Shown here piece after piece: positions 1-10,674 of a stretch of DNA of 64,000 nucleotides. Each line of letters opens with the position of its first letter. Position 1 is the stretch's first letter. This DNA is from Hyphochytrium catenoides (taxonomy: Eukaryota; Sar; Hyphochytriomycetes; Hyphochytriales; Hyphochytriaceae): positions 1 to 64,000 of the forward strand of contig FLMG01000549.1 in NCBI GenBank assembly GCA_900088475.1, read 5' to 3'. The notes below the pieces were generated by a model. That model was not told the origin of the DNA. It did not search any database and worked only from the letters and a program-made list of their open reading frames with translations. The position numbers were made by a program, and so were the translations under genes.

Positions 1-180
1 CTCTCTCTTTCTCTTTCTCTGTCTCTCTCTGTTCCTCCCTCTCCTTTCTTCCCCACCTACAATCACCTCTAGCCCTCCCCTCTCCCTGCGTCTCTCATTC
101 TCTTTCTCTCTCAACATTCCCTCTCTTCGCCCTCTCCCTCGCTCTGTTTCGCGCTCTGTATCTCTCTTATAATCTCTCCT
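1..180. repeat. Pyrimidine-rich low-complexity tract
   Basis: The first 180 bases are almost entirely C and T on the plus strand, built from CTCT, TTTC and CCTCTCC runs with scattered G. No reading frame is convincing. Similar but shorter CT-rich tracts recur near 16,940-17,000 and 27,305-27,370, so this is a general habit of the genome's intergenic DNA and not a unique element. Confidence 0.8.
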
Positions 181-633
181 GTCTGTATGTCTGGCTAGAC
201 CCGTCAATGTCGTACAGTCCATACTGAATTCTCCTCATTCTTCCTCCTCAGCACTTGTCGGTTGTACAAGTACAACGAGTAGCGCAACCAGCACCCCGCT
301 GCTCGCTCGCGGACTGCTGAGAGTAAAGAGACTACTAGCAGCTAGCCGATATCCTTGGACATCAGCACAATCTATCCGTTGTCATCAGGCTCACACCTAG
401 CTATTAGATAGCTTACTGAACCATAATCAGAAGCGGCACTACTAGGTGCTGAGGAGCTTTAAGCATCCGTCCAATCCTGATACCTACAATCGACGGAACC
501 AGCGGATCGCAGCAAATGAGATAGACCTTGCGCAACTCTTGATCGTCTCGCCGTGCGAAGATTGTCATCTTTAGGAGAACCTAGTCGGCTTCCCAGGCTT
601 TGGAACGGGCTTCAGCTCGCAGAGAATAGTGCA
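181..633. other. Intergenic, upstream of UNC119
   Basis: About 450 bases between the CT-rich tract and the UNC119 start codon. It presumably holds the promoter and 5' UTR, but no TATA box, repeat or coding exon can be supported by eye. Confidence 0.5.
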
Positions 634-1888
634 ATGCCGAAGGCGAATGAGTTGATCACTCCCCAGGACGTACTGGACCTGGAAGCTCCCACAGACGGTA
701 CGCATCGCTGCACTCGGTATGAAAGGACAGAATACTGACGTGGGTTCTGTGTCCATCCTAGACTTTCTTTGCCCGCTGACAGCAAATATCTATAACCTAA
801 CCTTCCTGAATTTTGAGATCATCAACTATGAGACCAAGAAAGTGATATTCGAGGTAGAGTTACCCTTTACTGCAGAGCACCATTGCACTAAGATGTTCTC
901 TGTGACTGACGGACTTTGCAATCTAGATTGGTAGGAACACGACCAGGCAACAAATTGACCTCGCGAAGCTCGCAATGATGGACGAGAAGAGCTTGCGCAC
1001 TATAAACTACGAGTTTCCTGAAGAGTTTCTTCGCCTCCCAACGGTGCAGACTAGGTATTGTGCCACGAAAGAGCCACGGAGCGTAGTCCGTACTGACGCT
1101 TGCTACCAGCTTAATGTTTTCCGTAGGTAACAAGGAAGTCCATAACTTCAGGATGATTGAGCGGCACTACTTCAGAGACGAACTCATCAAGAGCTACGAC
1201 TTCAAGTTTGGCTTCTGCATCCCAAACAGCACTAACACTTGGGATGCGGTCTACGACCTCCCTCCCCTAGAGGAGCACATCAGTACGTCTCTTTTTTATG
1301 CCGCCACCATACCTACTACCATCAAACCCTTTTTGTCGGTGTCGCTGTCCTGGGGCTCGAACATCATCTTTATCCTTGCCTAGTTGTTTGTTTACTAGCT
1401 TGCTTACAATTTGTCTCTTGCACCGCCAGCCGCCATTGTCACCCCCGTATGCTAACTTCTTCACTCCTCTTCTTATCGTTCTATTTAACTGAAGTTTTCC
1501 TCTCTCTTTCTCATCTCACGCCATTGGGATTTCCCTACGACTCTAACTAACCGCTTATCCTAGTCCAGAATATGATCGACCACCCTTATGAGACCACATC
1601 GGACACCTTCTACTTTGCGGACAATAAGCTCATCATGCACAATAAGGCCAGATATAAGTACTTGCCCACTGCAGAGGCCCAGGCTAAGGATTCACCAACT
1701 AGCAGCAAGAAGCAAAGACCTGCTAAGGGACAGAAAGGTCTTGCCATCCCTGTCATGCTTTTCTTAATCAGGAACTGACTCGTGCTCTTGCAGGCTCTAA
1801 AGATGATGACGATGACGACGATGATGACGATGCCAAGGGAGCAAAGCAGCGTGATCACAAGTGGTCAAAGGAGGAGGACTACAAATGA
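634..1888 (+). CDS. UNC119 homologue, lipid-binding ciliary trafficking chaperone
   Basis: UNC119 proteins have an immunoglobulin-like beta-sandwich that binds myristoylated cargo and delivers it to cilia after ARL3-GTP release. Six exons join in frame: 634-697, 762-853, 927-1054, 1110-1282, 1564-1737 and 1794-1888, giving 241 residues, the usual family length. Family blocks run in order: ITPQDVL near the N-terminus, DFLCP then [17 protein letters not shown], the core block [20 protein letters not shown], then HPYETTSD followed by FYF and MHNKA. The first ATG in frame is at 634; an upstream GTG extension is not needed. The C-terminus is odd: a run of nine Asp, then a short Lys-rich end closing in EEDYK, which vertebrate UNC119 lacks. 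The core family assignment is firm, and cargo is inferred from the family. Confidence 0.93.
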
Positions 1889-2780
1889 ACACGATAGAAG
1901 AAAGATAGCACTATCAAGACAGAGAACGCCGTTTCACCTAAAAAATCGCTTTGAAGCGGTGAACGTATGATTCAGGCCTATCAACTATTATAAGATAACG
2001 CACTTGAGCTTCCAAGCTTCCCTAGCCTTCTCCTGAAGCGGTTGTCGGTCTTTCACCTCTGCAAGGCCCTTCGGGAACCTCTTCTAGGATTCGTCACCGA
2101 ACAGAAGTGTCTCCATGCGTTATAAAAAGCTCTCTTCTCTTCCATGTGGAAGATGAGTGGAACATAGGTACACCACCCCATACGCTTACGGGTTGCCGTC
2201 TATTGCTAGCCACACCGCCAGCTGCCTTTCGTCCTGATGAGCAGGCAGATTGTGAACTATCTAACAAGGAGGACCAAGGTTGGAACTTGGTTCCGCGACC
2301 AGAAGAGAGCAGAGAACAATACGGCTGATGGGGATGCATGCTACCACACCCACAAAACGTCCTTCTATGAGGTCCTGGATAAAGCCATAGAGATAGTCAC
2401 AGTATGGTCCACCTCAGAGGTTCTTGCATCGTTTAATGTCTCACAGGCTCTGATTTCGCACAGAAACATCAGCTCCTGCTCCTCCTCATCCTGTTCAGGG
2501 CACTGTTCACCAGTTTCGGGCCACACATAGGTTGTCCCAGCCGAAGGCAGAGCACCATCTTTATTCCCAGATACGCCTATCACCTCGCTTCAAAGGCGTG
2601 TCTGCTGGTGCTTTAAAAGGCTGACAGCGGTGGACGGCCATTTGTGGCAACGGTCATTTGCCGCAAAGAAGTCGTCGTAGGCAGAGCTTTCAAAGAGCGA
2701 CTCACTACCATTGGAGGATTAGGGGCTACTAGAGGCTATTGCGGTTCAAAGGGACAGAGATAGACTCTGGGGTCGTAGCT
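1889..2780 (+). other. Intergenic, no gene supported
   Basis: About 890 bases between UNC119 and the next start codon. Short open frames occur around 2,107-2,530 on plus, but none shows a recognisable domain or joins convincingly to the gene at 2,781. A small unrecognised gene cannot be excluded. Confidence 0.4.
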
Positions 2781-4667
2781 ATGCACCGGCGGGCAATCAG
2801 TGCATTATGGAAGCCTACAAGGGCGCGCCTGCCGCCAATTGCGTGGGTGGCCGCGTTCACCGCATCTTACAGCCTACAGACCTCGTTGCTCAAAGAGGAG
2901 TCCCCGTCGGTGCTTAGGTGTGAGGGTGCTGCTGCGGAGGGCAAAGGGGATAGCAATAGCGCACGTACTTCTTCCGCAGAAGAAAAATCTACCAGGGCGG
3001 CTCAGGAGAGATCAGTTCCAGGCTGGGGGTGGAGTAAAGAGAAGGGTAAGCGGCACGGCAAGACTGATAAGTCGTTCTGGCTCTCCTCTACGCCCTTGTC
3101 TCAGAATCTCTGCTTGACTCGTCTCAACCTACTGTTACTGATACTCCGTTCTTCGTCATCCTAGTACTTGGTGAGAACGGCAACTATGTAGGCGTTTTCT
3201 TCACAAAGGACTCGGTCGCCACGCTGCGCCGCTCTCTCGGGCTCCCGGATCACCCGTACGAGAAGTCTGCGCCGCCTCATATCGTCCTTCATCCTCTCAA
3301 CACTCTGGTAGGTCCACCTTCGACATTAAACTTCTTCATCATCTTCCTTCCTGCAGGAACCGTAGCATATTCCTCTCCATGTGCAGAAGGATGAGCAGCC
3401 CTGGCCTACGTTCACCCTCCTTCTCGTTCGATCCTACTCATTGCCACTTGTCCACTATCTTCATCTGCCACGATGTTCACATGATTGCTCTTATCTACTC
3501 TTGTCTTCTGGATCCTGACTGTAGGAAGAAGGAAGCAAATTCTCGCATCTCTTTGGCAAGAAGGTAAAAATATCGCTTGATCTGGGTGAATGCCTAGAGA
3601 CGCCTACAGACGGGGAATCGGCCTCCCCCAAGGCATCAAGGCCCACTGAACTTGAAGGCATCATCGGCACAGCATTAAAGTAGGTATCGCCTCTCTATTG
3701 AACGAAGTCACGCCTCTATGCGCTTCGCTAGTAGCTGCTTCTCTGACAGGTCTCTCGTGTGCTCTGCCTCCTCTTCTCGGGTCCTCAAACTCTTGCTTTG
3801 GAACCCCATGTGTCGTCTGTTTTCCTGTCTATTATAAGGTAGAAGACAGGAATCTACAAATCTCTTAACTGCCTCTTATCTTTCGGTTCTAGCTTAGTGC
3901 TTGTCTCCGTGGCTCCATAAGCTGACCACATCGTGCTTTGCCTCTCAACTCTCCACTTCCTCCTCTTCATCCCCTAGCTATCACGCTGAGGAAGAGCGCT
4001 GTATGAGCGATGACCACGGCAGTTGTAGTATCTGCTGGTTGTATCAAGAGGGACCTTGTGGCAATATATTTCGAAAGTTTAAGGAGCGAACCAAAGCCTC
4101 CGAGTTCAAAGGGACCAATATGGGTAACGTGGCCCTCCGAAGCCCTTTTGCTTCATCCGTTGCGATATTGACAAGTTACCTCTGTCAACCATCCTTTATC
4201 GGTGTGCTTCATCTTCCTGTCTGGCACGCATTGCTTCTCTCGGAGACTCAGCATTCTGGCTCCTCCCTTTTGTTGTTCACTTATCCACGCCGTTCGCCTC
4301 GTTAGAGGAGCCCGACCGCTAACTTCATCTCTCTGTGCTTCCTCGGTGATGCTGGGGTTTTTGACCTGATTTGATTAAAAGCGAGTGATAACGGTAAGTC
4401 CCCGTGGCTCCTTGTCTATGGAAGCCGCTTACTAACAGCTTGCTCATTGCCCCGTTCCGTTGTTTCCCCCTGTCTTTGTTCGTAATCCTTCTATCCCCTG
4501 TAGCTGCTATGGAGGTGATAGCACAAGTGGCTGCATGCAGGGGAAGGCATAAGGAATATTATGAACAGAGGTTGAACTCATTTTCTTCAGCTGACGAAGA
4601 AGAGGAAGATGGAGAAGAGGAAGACAGAGAAGGGGAGGCAGGACCGGACGTTCCGAGGAACCAGTAG
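2781..4667 (+). CDS. Predicted mitochondrial protein with 2H/ligase-like segment and C-terminal GCK-like domain
   Basis: Exons 2781-3045, 3165-3307 and 3525-3679 join in frame. A further exon ends near 4125 after a Cys-rich block, and the last exon runs from 4507 to 4667. The N-terminus (MHRRAISALWKPTRARLPP, then WVAAFTASYSL) is a basic amphipathic stretch followed by a hydrophobic one, as in bipartite mitochondrial presequences. Exons 2-3 contain YVGVFFTKDS and APPHIVLHPL, like the N-terminal part of RNA-ligase/2H-phosphoesterase-like proteins in which an HxTx-type motif follows. The C-terminal part has CSICWLYQEGPCGNIF and later AACRGRHKEYYEQRL, the hallmarks of GCK domains (CxxC, GPCG, terminal CxxxHxxYY), then an acidic tail. 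The join between 3,680 and 3,980 is unresolved. Function is unknown; an intermembrane-space role is inference. Confidence 0.6.
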
Positions 4668-5135
4668 AAGTAAGCACTGCCTGCTCCGCCCTTGAAAGGT
4701 CTAGAAAAATATTGGAGAGAACGATAGTGCGCAAGATATGCTTCCTTGCATTAAGTTACACACTAGTTTACCTAGGTTGACTTTGAGCCTGCGCTACGTA
4801 ACCGGGAGAGGCAAGTAGGATGCGGTAGCCGGGAAAATGCACAGCAACCTACTGCAAAAGTATGACCTTCATGACTCTCCAGCGGCCCATACCCTATGGG
4901 CGTACAAGGGGCACGGGCGAGAGAAAGAAGCCGTACTCTCTTGTCTCACTTATGTTCAAGCATAGATTATGTTCGTTACCACCTGCCAAGCCATGTGCTC
5001 TCGTCATACAGGACGCAGGCATCGTCCGCACTCTGGCTCACGGCGGATGTTGCTCTATCCCGCTGTCGTATTATGCCGTTTACCAGGCATTGAATATTTG
5101 TCGCCCTTACCATTGCTTAGACTCATCTCGTAACT
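4668..5135. other. Convergent intergenic region
   Basis: About 470 bases between the stop codons of two convergent genes. It should hold both 3' UTRs. No additional exon, repeat or RNA gene is apparent. Confidence 0.5.
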
Positions 5136-8100
5136 TTAGAGCATTAGCTCTTCTTCCTCTGCTACGAGCTGCTGCAGTCGATTTTCGACAAGCTCTTGCA
5201 GCACGGAAACCGCCCTCCAGATATATAGAGAGTGGGCAGGCTCAGCCTCAAAAATGAACAATCCTTGATCTGTCCCTTCTCCTTCTAAGTACCCGGCTCT
5301 AAGCAGTAAAAACTCTAAGATTGGCTCAGAACCATCCAGATTCTTGAAAAACGTTCCCGCCGTGCTAATTACCGTGTACTTGGGGTTTTCCGGCTGAGAT
5401 AGGAGGCCCCGGAAGACAGTAACCGCCACTCTGAGGCCACGAATGATCGTCGAAGGGCTCTCCCTCTCTATGAAAAATCGAAGGAAGTCATCTAGCTCTT
5501 TGTCAGTCTCCCTTCTCCACTCTTCCATTACTCTAGCAAGAAGCTCTTCGTTATTATATAGCTCTTGGAAGCAGCGAGTCAATCTTCGGCGCGGTGAGGG
5601 ATCAAAGGAAGTGGAGAAATCGGCATTTGAGTTGGCCCTAGAGCGTGCGTCATCGTAGAGAGAGAGATCTAAGGAATCAGCTCCTGAAGAAACCTTTCTT
5701 AGGAGGCGTCCCGGAGGCCCGGCCTCAGCCTCGTCCTTGCCTGGCTCTGATACTCGTTTGCTTGACGTTAATTCTGCGACCTCGTCAAGGTCCTGCCAGT
5801 CAGCAGCATCTTCTGGAGACTCTTCCTCGGCTTCGCCAACGTCATCCTGCTGAGGCAGCTCACGATATCCATCCGGCGTTATATTCAGAGAACCCGATCG
5901 TAGACCTATCAGTTCGTGGAGCTCCGCTAGTACATTTCTATGACCCTCTTTGTGAGCTGTGAGAGACGCAGCGTCTGCTACCGCCCTGACCTCTCTATAC
6001 CACGCATAAACTGCCCGTTCCATGGCGTCCTTGAGCTCCTCTTTGGACCGAGGCACATTGGGTTCTGCCAGATTCTGCCCAGTGATCTCTTGTAATCGAG
6101 ATTCTGCTGTTTCTGCCCGTTGTTTCAGTCTGTTTATCTCCTCCAACAGATTTTGTACCTCAGGAGTAGAGCTCTCCGAAGCAGCTGAAGAAACGGACAG
6201 GGTACGGGACAATGTTGCCTCAAGTTGGATGACCTCTACGCCAGTCTGGTTGGATAGCATGTAAGCACTCCTCATTGTAGCCCCATTAGGCTCCTCGTGT
6301 CCAGGGAGGGGCCCATTTGACGGCAGCTCAAACCCTGCTTCTGTTGCTGCCCGAGCAGCCTCTGCTGTAGCCTGAGCAGCTGCGGCGGTGTTCATAGAGA
6401 CACGACGCAGCGCTTCCGCAAATGTTGTTGCTGATGCCTCCTGTTTACCACGACGTCCTACAGTTTGGTTGTCCTTTTGCAGCTCTGTGTAAGAAAAGGA
6501 GGATGAATTTGTGAGCGGGTTGTGCTGCGCTGGAACAGGGAGCGGTAAACTCTTCTGTCGTCTAGTGGTTGGCGGAGCTCCCGCCATCTTAGAGGGAGGC
6601 TTAGGAAGTGGATAGTGAAGCATGGAACGCGCGTTGGAGTTCATGCCCTCTCTCCCTCGCTGCCCAGAAGATGTAGAGGACGAAGACGTTAAACTGCGAA
6701 GAAGCGGTTTGGGAGAGCTATCCGCTCTTTCCTGTCCGGCGCTATTATTGCTAAAAGTGCGGTTGCTCCGACCCTGAGGCGACGGGGCGCTATGCTGAAA
6801 GATTGGTAGAGGTCATGCATTAGTGGAATATTAGAAGACTCGGAAAAGAGTAGAATCAAAGCACGAAGGTCTCCCACGCTGATGTGTCCTTTCTTACAGT
6901 TACCAAGAAACATGATGGCGGCAGAACGGGCAAGTGGGAGAGAAGAGGGAGGAGAAAGAGGAAGTGCAAGAGGAAGAGAAGGCTAGACAAGGCAAGGGAA
7001 CGGTAAGAGGAAGAGAAAAGGTTGGAGGGCGACTGAAGAATGGAAAAAAAAGATAGTAGAGACACAGAGGAAATTCGAACGGCATCCAAGAACATACTTA
7101 CAGTGGTCAGTGCTCTCCGACTTGTGTCCTGTTTCTGCGATACCAGCATGAATTTCGATTCCTTCTGCTCCACTAAACGTACCGCTGGGCTAGCGTTCAG
7201 GAGACGAAGATTCTCGTGCACAAGGTCACTCATTGAAGAATTGGTGAACTTCTGACTGCTTCTCTCCTCTTCGAATTTCTTCTTGGCCTCCTCTCTCACC
7301 TTTGGCAATAAGAAGGTTAGTCCCGCATGTCCTGCTACTTCCACGTTAAGGGACGCCAGACCATCCTCTCTAGCTCTTACGAGCTGCCTGGATTGTAATC
7401 CCCAATCGATTGTCATCGTTAACTCACCTTCAGGACACAACGAGTGCAGACCCGTACTCTGGTCAAACCCACTGCTTGAATTTGAATCTCTCTAGCGGGT
7501 GCGCAAGGGGCACAGACGACTTCGCCACACACTCGACAGTGATGCTTGAGCCGCAATGGTGTGAACGGACGAAGACAAAGGGCGCAGCCCATCCTCAGAT
7601 CGCTAGGTATCCACCTTGACTTGTCTATAAATTTGCAACCACGTAGTCGGCGACGCTCAATCACGGCCGGGATATCTGCAACACTGGCAACTTTTTGTCT
7701 CAGGGCGGACTCTACCGCTCCAAACGATGAAGGATCACCTGGGAGTATTTACCAAGAGAGCGTTCCAATTATGAGGGGAAGTGGTTAGGACGAAGTTTAT
7801 GACGACAGTCCCGCATGGGAGCTGTCATAAGGGAATAGAAGGAAGGCATGACAGGAAGCCACCAACGCTCCGCAAGCTCTTGACAAACCCCAACAAACTC
7901 TGGTCATGCTGAATTGTGATGTGCCGTGAGCTATGAGCCGATGTCCAACGCATGCTCTAACATCAAGGCAAAACTACCGTGGTCACACAGCAAGCGAGAA
8001 AAAGAGAGAAGAAGGCCCGAGTGATGCGACATACCAACCGCTGGCTCCTGGCATATGTATATAACCTCAATTGCATCCTTCCTTTTGGCAGGTCTGAGTA

Positions 8101-9468
8101 TAAACCCGTTGAGACCCATTTGATAACGATTCAGCTGCAGCTCAATATCCAGCCAGCTCAACTCTGAGCGAGGAATGGATTCCAAGGCAATGACTGCGGT
8201 GAGCGAGCGATCAAAGACGCTACCGCGCTCCATAACGTTGCAATACTGGTAAACAAGAGGTCGAAGTGAGGGATATTAAGGGTAGAACTAAACATATTGA
8301 GGAGGACAGCAGAGAACTTACAATGACTTCATTAGCTATGCGCTAGAAGTACGAAGCGAAAAGGATGAGCTATACAAAGGACAGCAAGGATATTCGTGCA
8401 CTGCGGAAGGGGCGATCAAGGAAAAGACAATATCGTGAAAGGCATTTCTCAAAAGAGCATTGAGCTATCAGCAGCCGCGATGTGTGGAGCTTTTAGGCTT
8501 ACCTCTAGATAGACGTTATCTCTCACTGTTTTCTGTGTGCCCTTTATGGACTCAAACCCTGCCCACTTAAGGGCAAGAGACTGGAAGATATTGTTTGGTG
8601 TTGCTTGATCAATCACCTGCAAAATGTCGCATCAGCAGAACGAAGGTAATCCCAACAGAGCTATAGAGGTGAAAGGTACTGGACCCTTGCAATGCGAGCC
8701 GACCCAAGGCAACCACAATGGATGTTAATAGTTTTCAAGCCCTTCAGCTCACAGTCCTTTTGTCCGTGTCTCTCTCCTTTCTGTCTCTACCATCCCTTCC
8801 ACATTGGTCGCGTTGTCACTCGATGAGGCTGCTCCTTCCCAATACCTTGAGACAGCTTCCCCTCGTAAACTCCGGGTACAAGCTCTTCATGTTCTTTCTG
8901 AAGTCCTCGGACAAGTACGACACAAGCAAATCCACCAGCTCAAAGAGTTCGGCGTTGACCTCCACGCTACCCTTGAAGAGTATGCAGGCCGCGCCTGAGC
9001 CATTATTAGACGATTGAATCGGACCAAAGAGCTCCGACGGACAGAAGGCCTTTGAGATTGTGACGGATTTTTTCTCCTGCATGCGTCGTGCAATGTATTA
9101 GTGAGAGAACTAGTAGTGAAAGGAATTCCGTTGGGGCAATGTCGGAAGTGCAGAAGCATGGCCATAGAAGACTAGAGCAATGCCTACGATCAAGGTACGG
9201 GATCGCTTGAAAGCCAGGGAGTAAGGAGGTCCTTTGCTAATGACACTTCAGAAAGTGAGGTAGCGATCATAGTTTGGTCGTGTTACGAGTGACAGAAGAC
9301 GGGACAAACCTCTACAAAGTTCCACTGAATAAGAGGACTGCTGTTATCGCAGAGGCCCATCAAGTCTTGAGCTTTGCCCTCCATTAGACTTCGATAGCGC
9401 CTTTCCTCACTGCTGGTTAGCTCCACCACCAAAGGCCCCTTGGAGCCTTTGCTTACAATTGGCGCCAT
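5136..9468 (-). CDS. START-like / FYVE-finger / PUB-domain protein
   Basis: A multi-exon gene reading right to left. Exon 1 (9468-9310) begins MAPIVSKG. Later exons, ending near 7,930, have the spacing and style of START-like domains of stramenopile START-FYVE proteins, including WAGFESIKGT and SELSWLDIELQ. The exon ending at 7428 is a FYVE zinc finger: WIPSD, then KHHCRVCG and a closing RVCTRC, covering the WxxD, (R/K)HHCRxCG and RVC signatures that bind phosphatidylinositol 3-phosphate on endosomes. Exons 7383-7102 and 6794-5136 join in frame and add a 552-residue C-terminus: Ser-rich and Ala-rich stretches, a coiled coil around EEINRLKQRAE, and a terminal PUB-like domain (ENPKYTVISTAGTFF to the last helix), which in other proteins binds p97/VCP. 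The FYVE is certain, PUB is likely and START is moderate. One gene is favoured by continuous phase. Confidence 0.78.
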
Positions 9469-9706
9469 AGTAAGGTCGAAGACTAGGACGCCAATATGAA
9501 GTACAGAGAATCAGGTGCTGCTCGCCGACTGAGAACTGGAGCGATGGCTACCGGTATGCAAGACCCACAAAGAGGTGACTCCGTACACCGCTTAGCCCTC
9601 GCTCATTGATTCCACGGGGCACGGTTTCTTCAAGGGGCTTGCACAGGCAATAAGGAGAGATTTACAAGCCCTGAGGCAGATCCTGGACAGTACGACTGAT
9701 CAAAGT

Positions 9707-10131
9707 CTACCCCTTGAAAACACTCCTGGCAGTGGCGCCCTCTCTGCTCATCGGACCTCTATTTACCAAGACCTGGTTAGAGCGATGTGACGATGCGTCG
9801 ATGGTTGTTTGGGTGTGGTGCCGCTCTAACTGCCTCTGAGGATTGTACGGAAGGAGGGTCAAGGAAAGGGCAACGATCCTGCTGAACGGGTGCAGGTGTG
9901 GAGATGATAGATGCAGCAATCCCTTTCCTCTTGATATCTCTCTTCTCTCTCACTCCCTGCCTCCCTCCTTCCTCCCTCCTCGATGTTCACTTCCCATTGC
10001 TGCAGCACGGCAGTGATGGTGAGGTTACATCGTGAGGAAGGCAGCTGGGCATTGAGCTTTGTCAGGGAAAGAACACTTCCTAGTGTGCGCGGCTCTCCCT
10101 CCATCTTCTGTGTGGAGCAAGTGGGCGCCAT
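9707..10131 (-). CDS. Possible small two-exon gene, unrecognised
   Basis: An ATG at 10131 on the minus strand opens a frame starting MAPTCSTQKMEGEPRTLGS and continuing into CNLTITAVLQQWEV. A GT donor follows near 9,985, and a second open segment (RQLERHHTQTTIDASSH and onward) ends at 9707. No domain is recognised, and the flanking purine-rich repeats inflate open frames here. The segment 10373-10630, also minus and open, might belong to the same transcription unit. This is a weak call. Confidence 0.22.
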
Positions 10132-10674
10132 GAGGAGACAGAGAGAGACAGAGCAACAGGAATGGGGCGAGAGAGACGTGTGAGAAAGACAGGCAAAAGA
10201 GAATCTGGGAGAATGGACCTCAGGTGAAGACACAGAGCGAGCGTTTATAGCCTTTTATATCCTTCAGAGATGTGGAGGGAGATAGAGGATGATGAGAGAC
10301 AGAGTGCCCAAGAGGTAGGGAAGCGGCAAGGAGATCTCAAAGAAGCTTCAAGGTGAGAAGCCACAAAAAGGTTCAGTCCCCCTCCACCTGCCTGTCACAT
10401 TTCTTGTCGATCGTTCTCAGCCTTCTAACACTAATGTCTATACAATTGTAAGCGGCCGCAACCCATACAAAGTCTGTTAGCTTGACCGTTTTATTGTGGA
10501 GTGAAGGTTCTTCTCCTGGGGGAGGTTTCAGCAGTTGTGTCCTGGAGGAGACCTGTAGCAGGTAAGAAGGATGAGGAGGAGGAGGAAGTAAATGAAGGAG
10601 AGTGTTAGGGCTCTCAAAGCAAGCTATCATTATTCAATCCTTTTGCTTTGTTATAGTGCCGTGCCTAGAGGAGG

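Noticed and set aside
927-1054. A 16-base micro-intron reading of UNC119 exon 3
   Set aside because: A reading with GTAGGAACACGACCAG as an intron was considered, but using the donor at 854 and acceptor at 926 keeps phase and matches UNC119 better.
4862-5257. Open plus-strand frame overlapping the end of the FYVE gene
   Set aside because: It overlaps the well-supported C-terminal exon on the other strand and has no recognisable motif.
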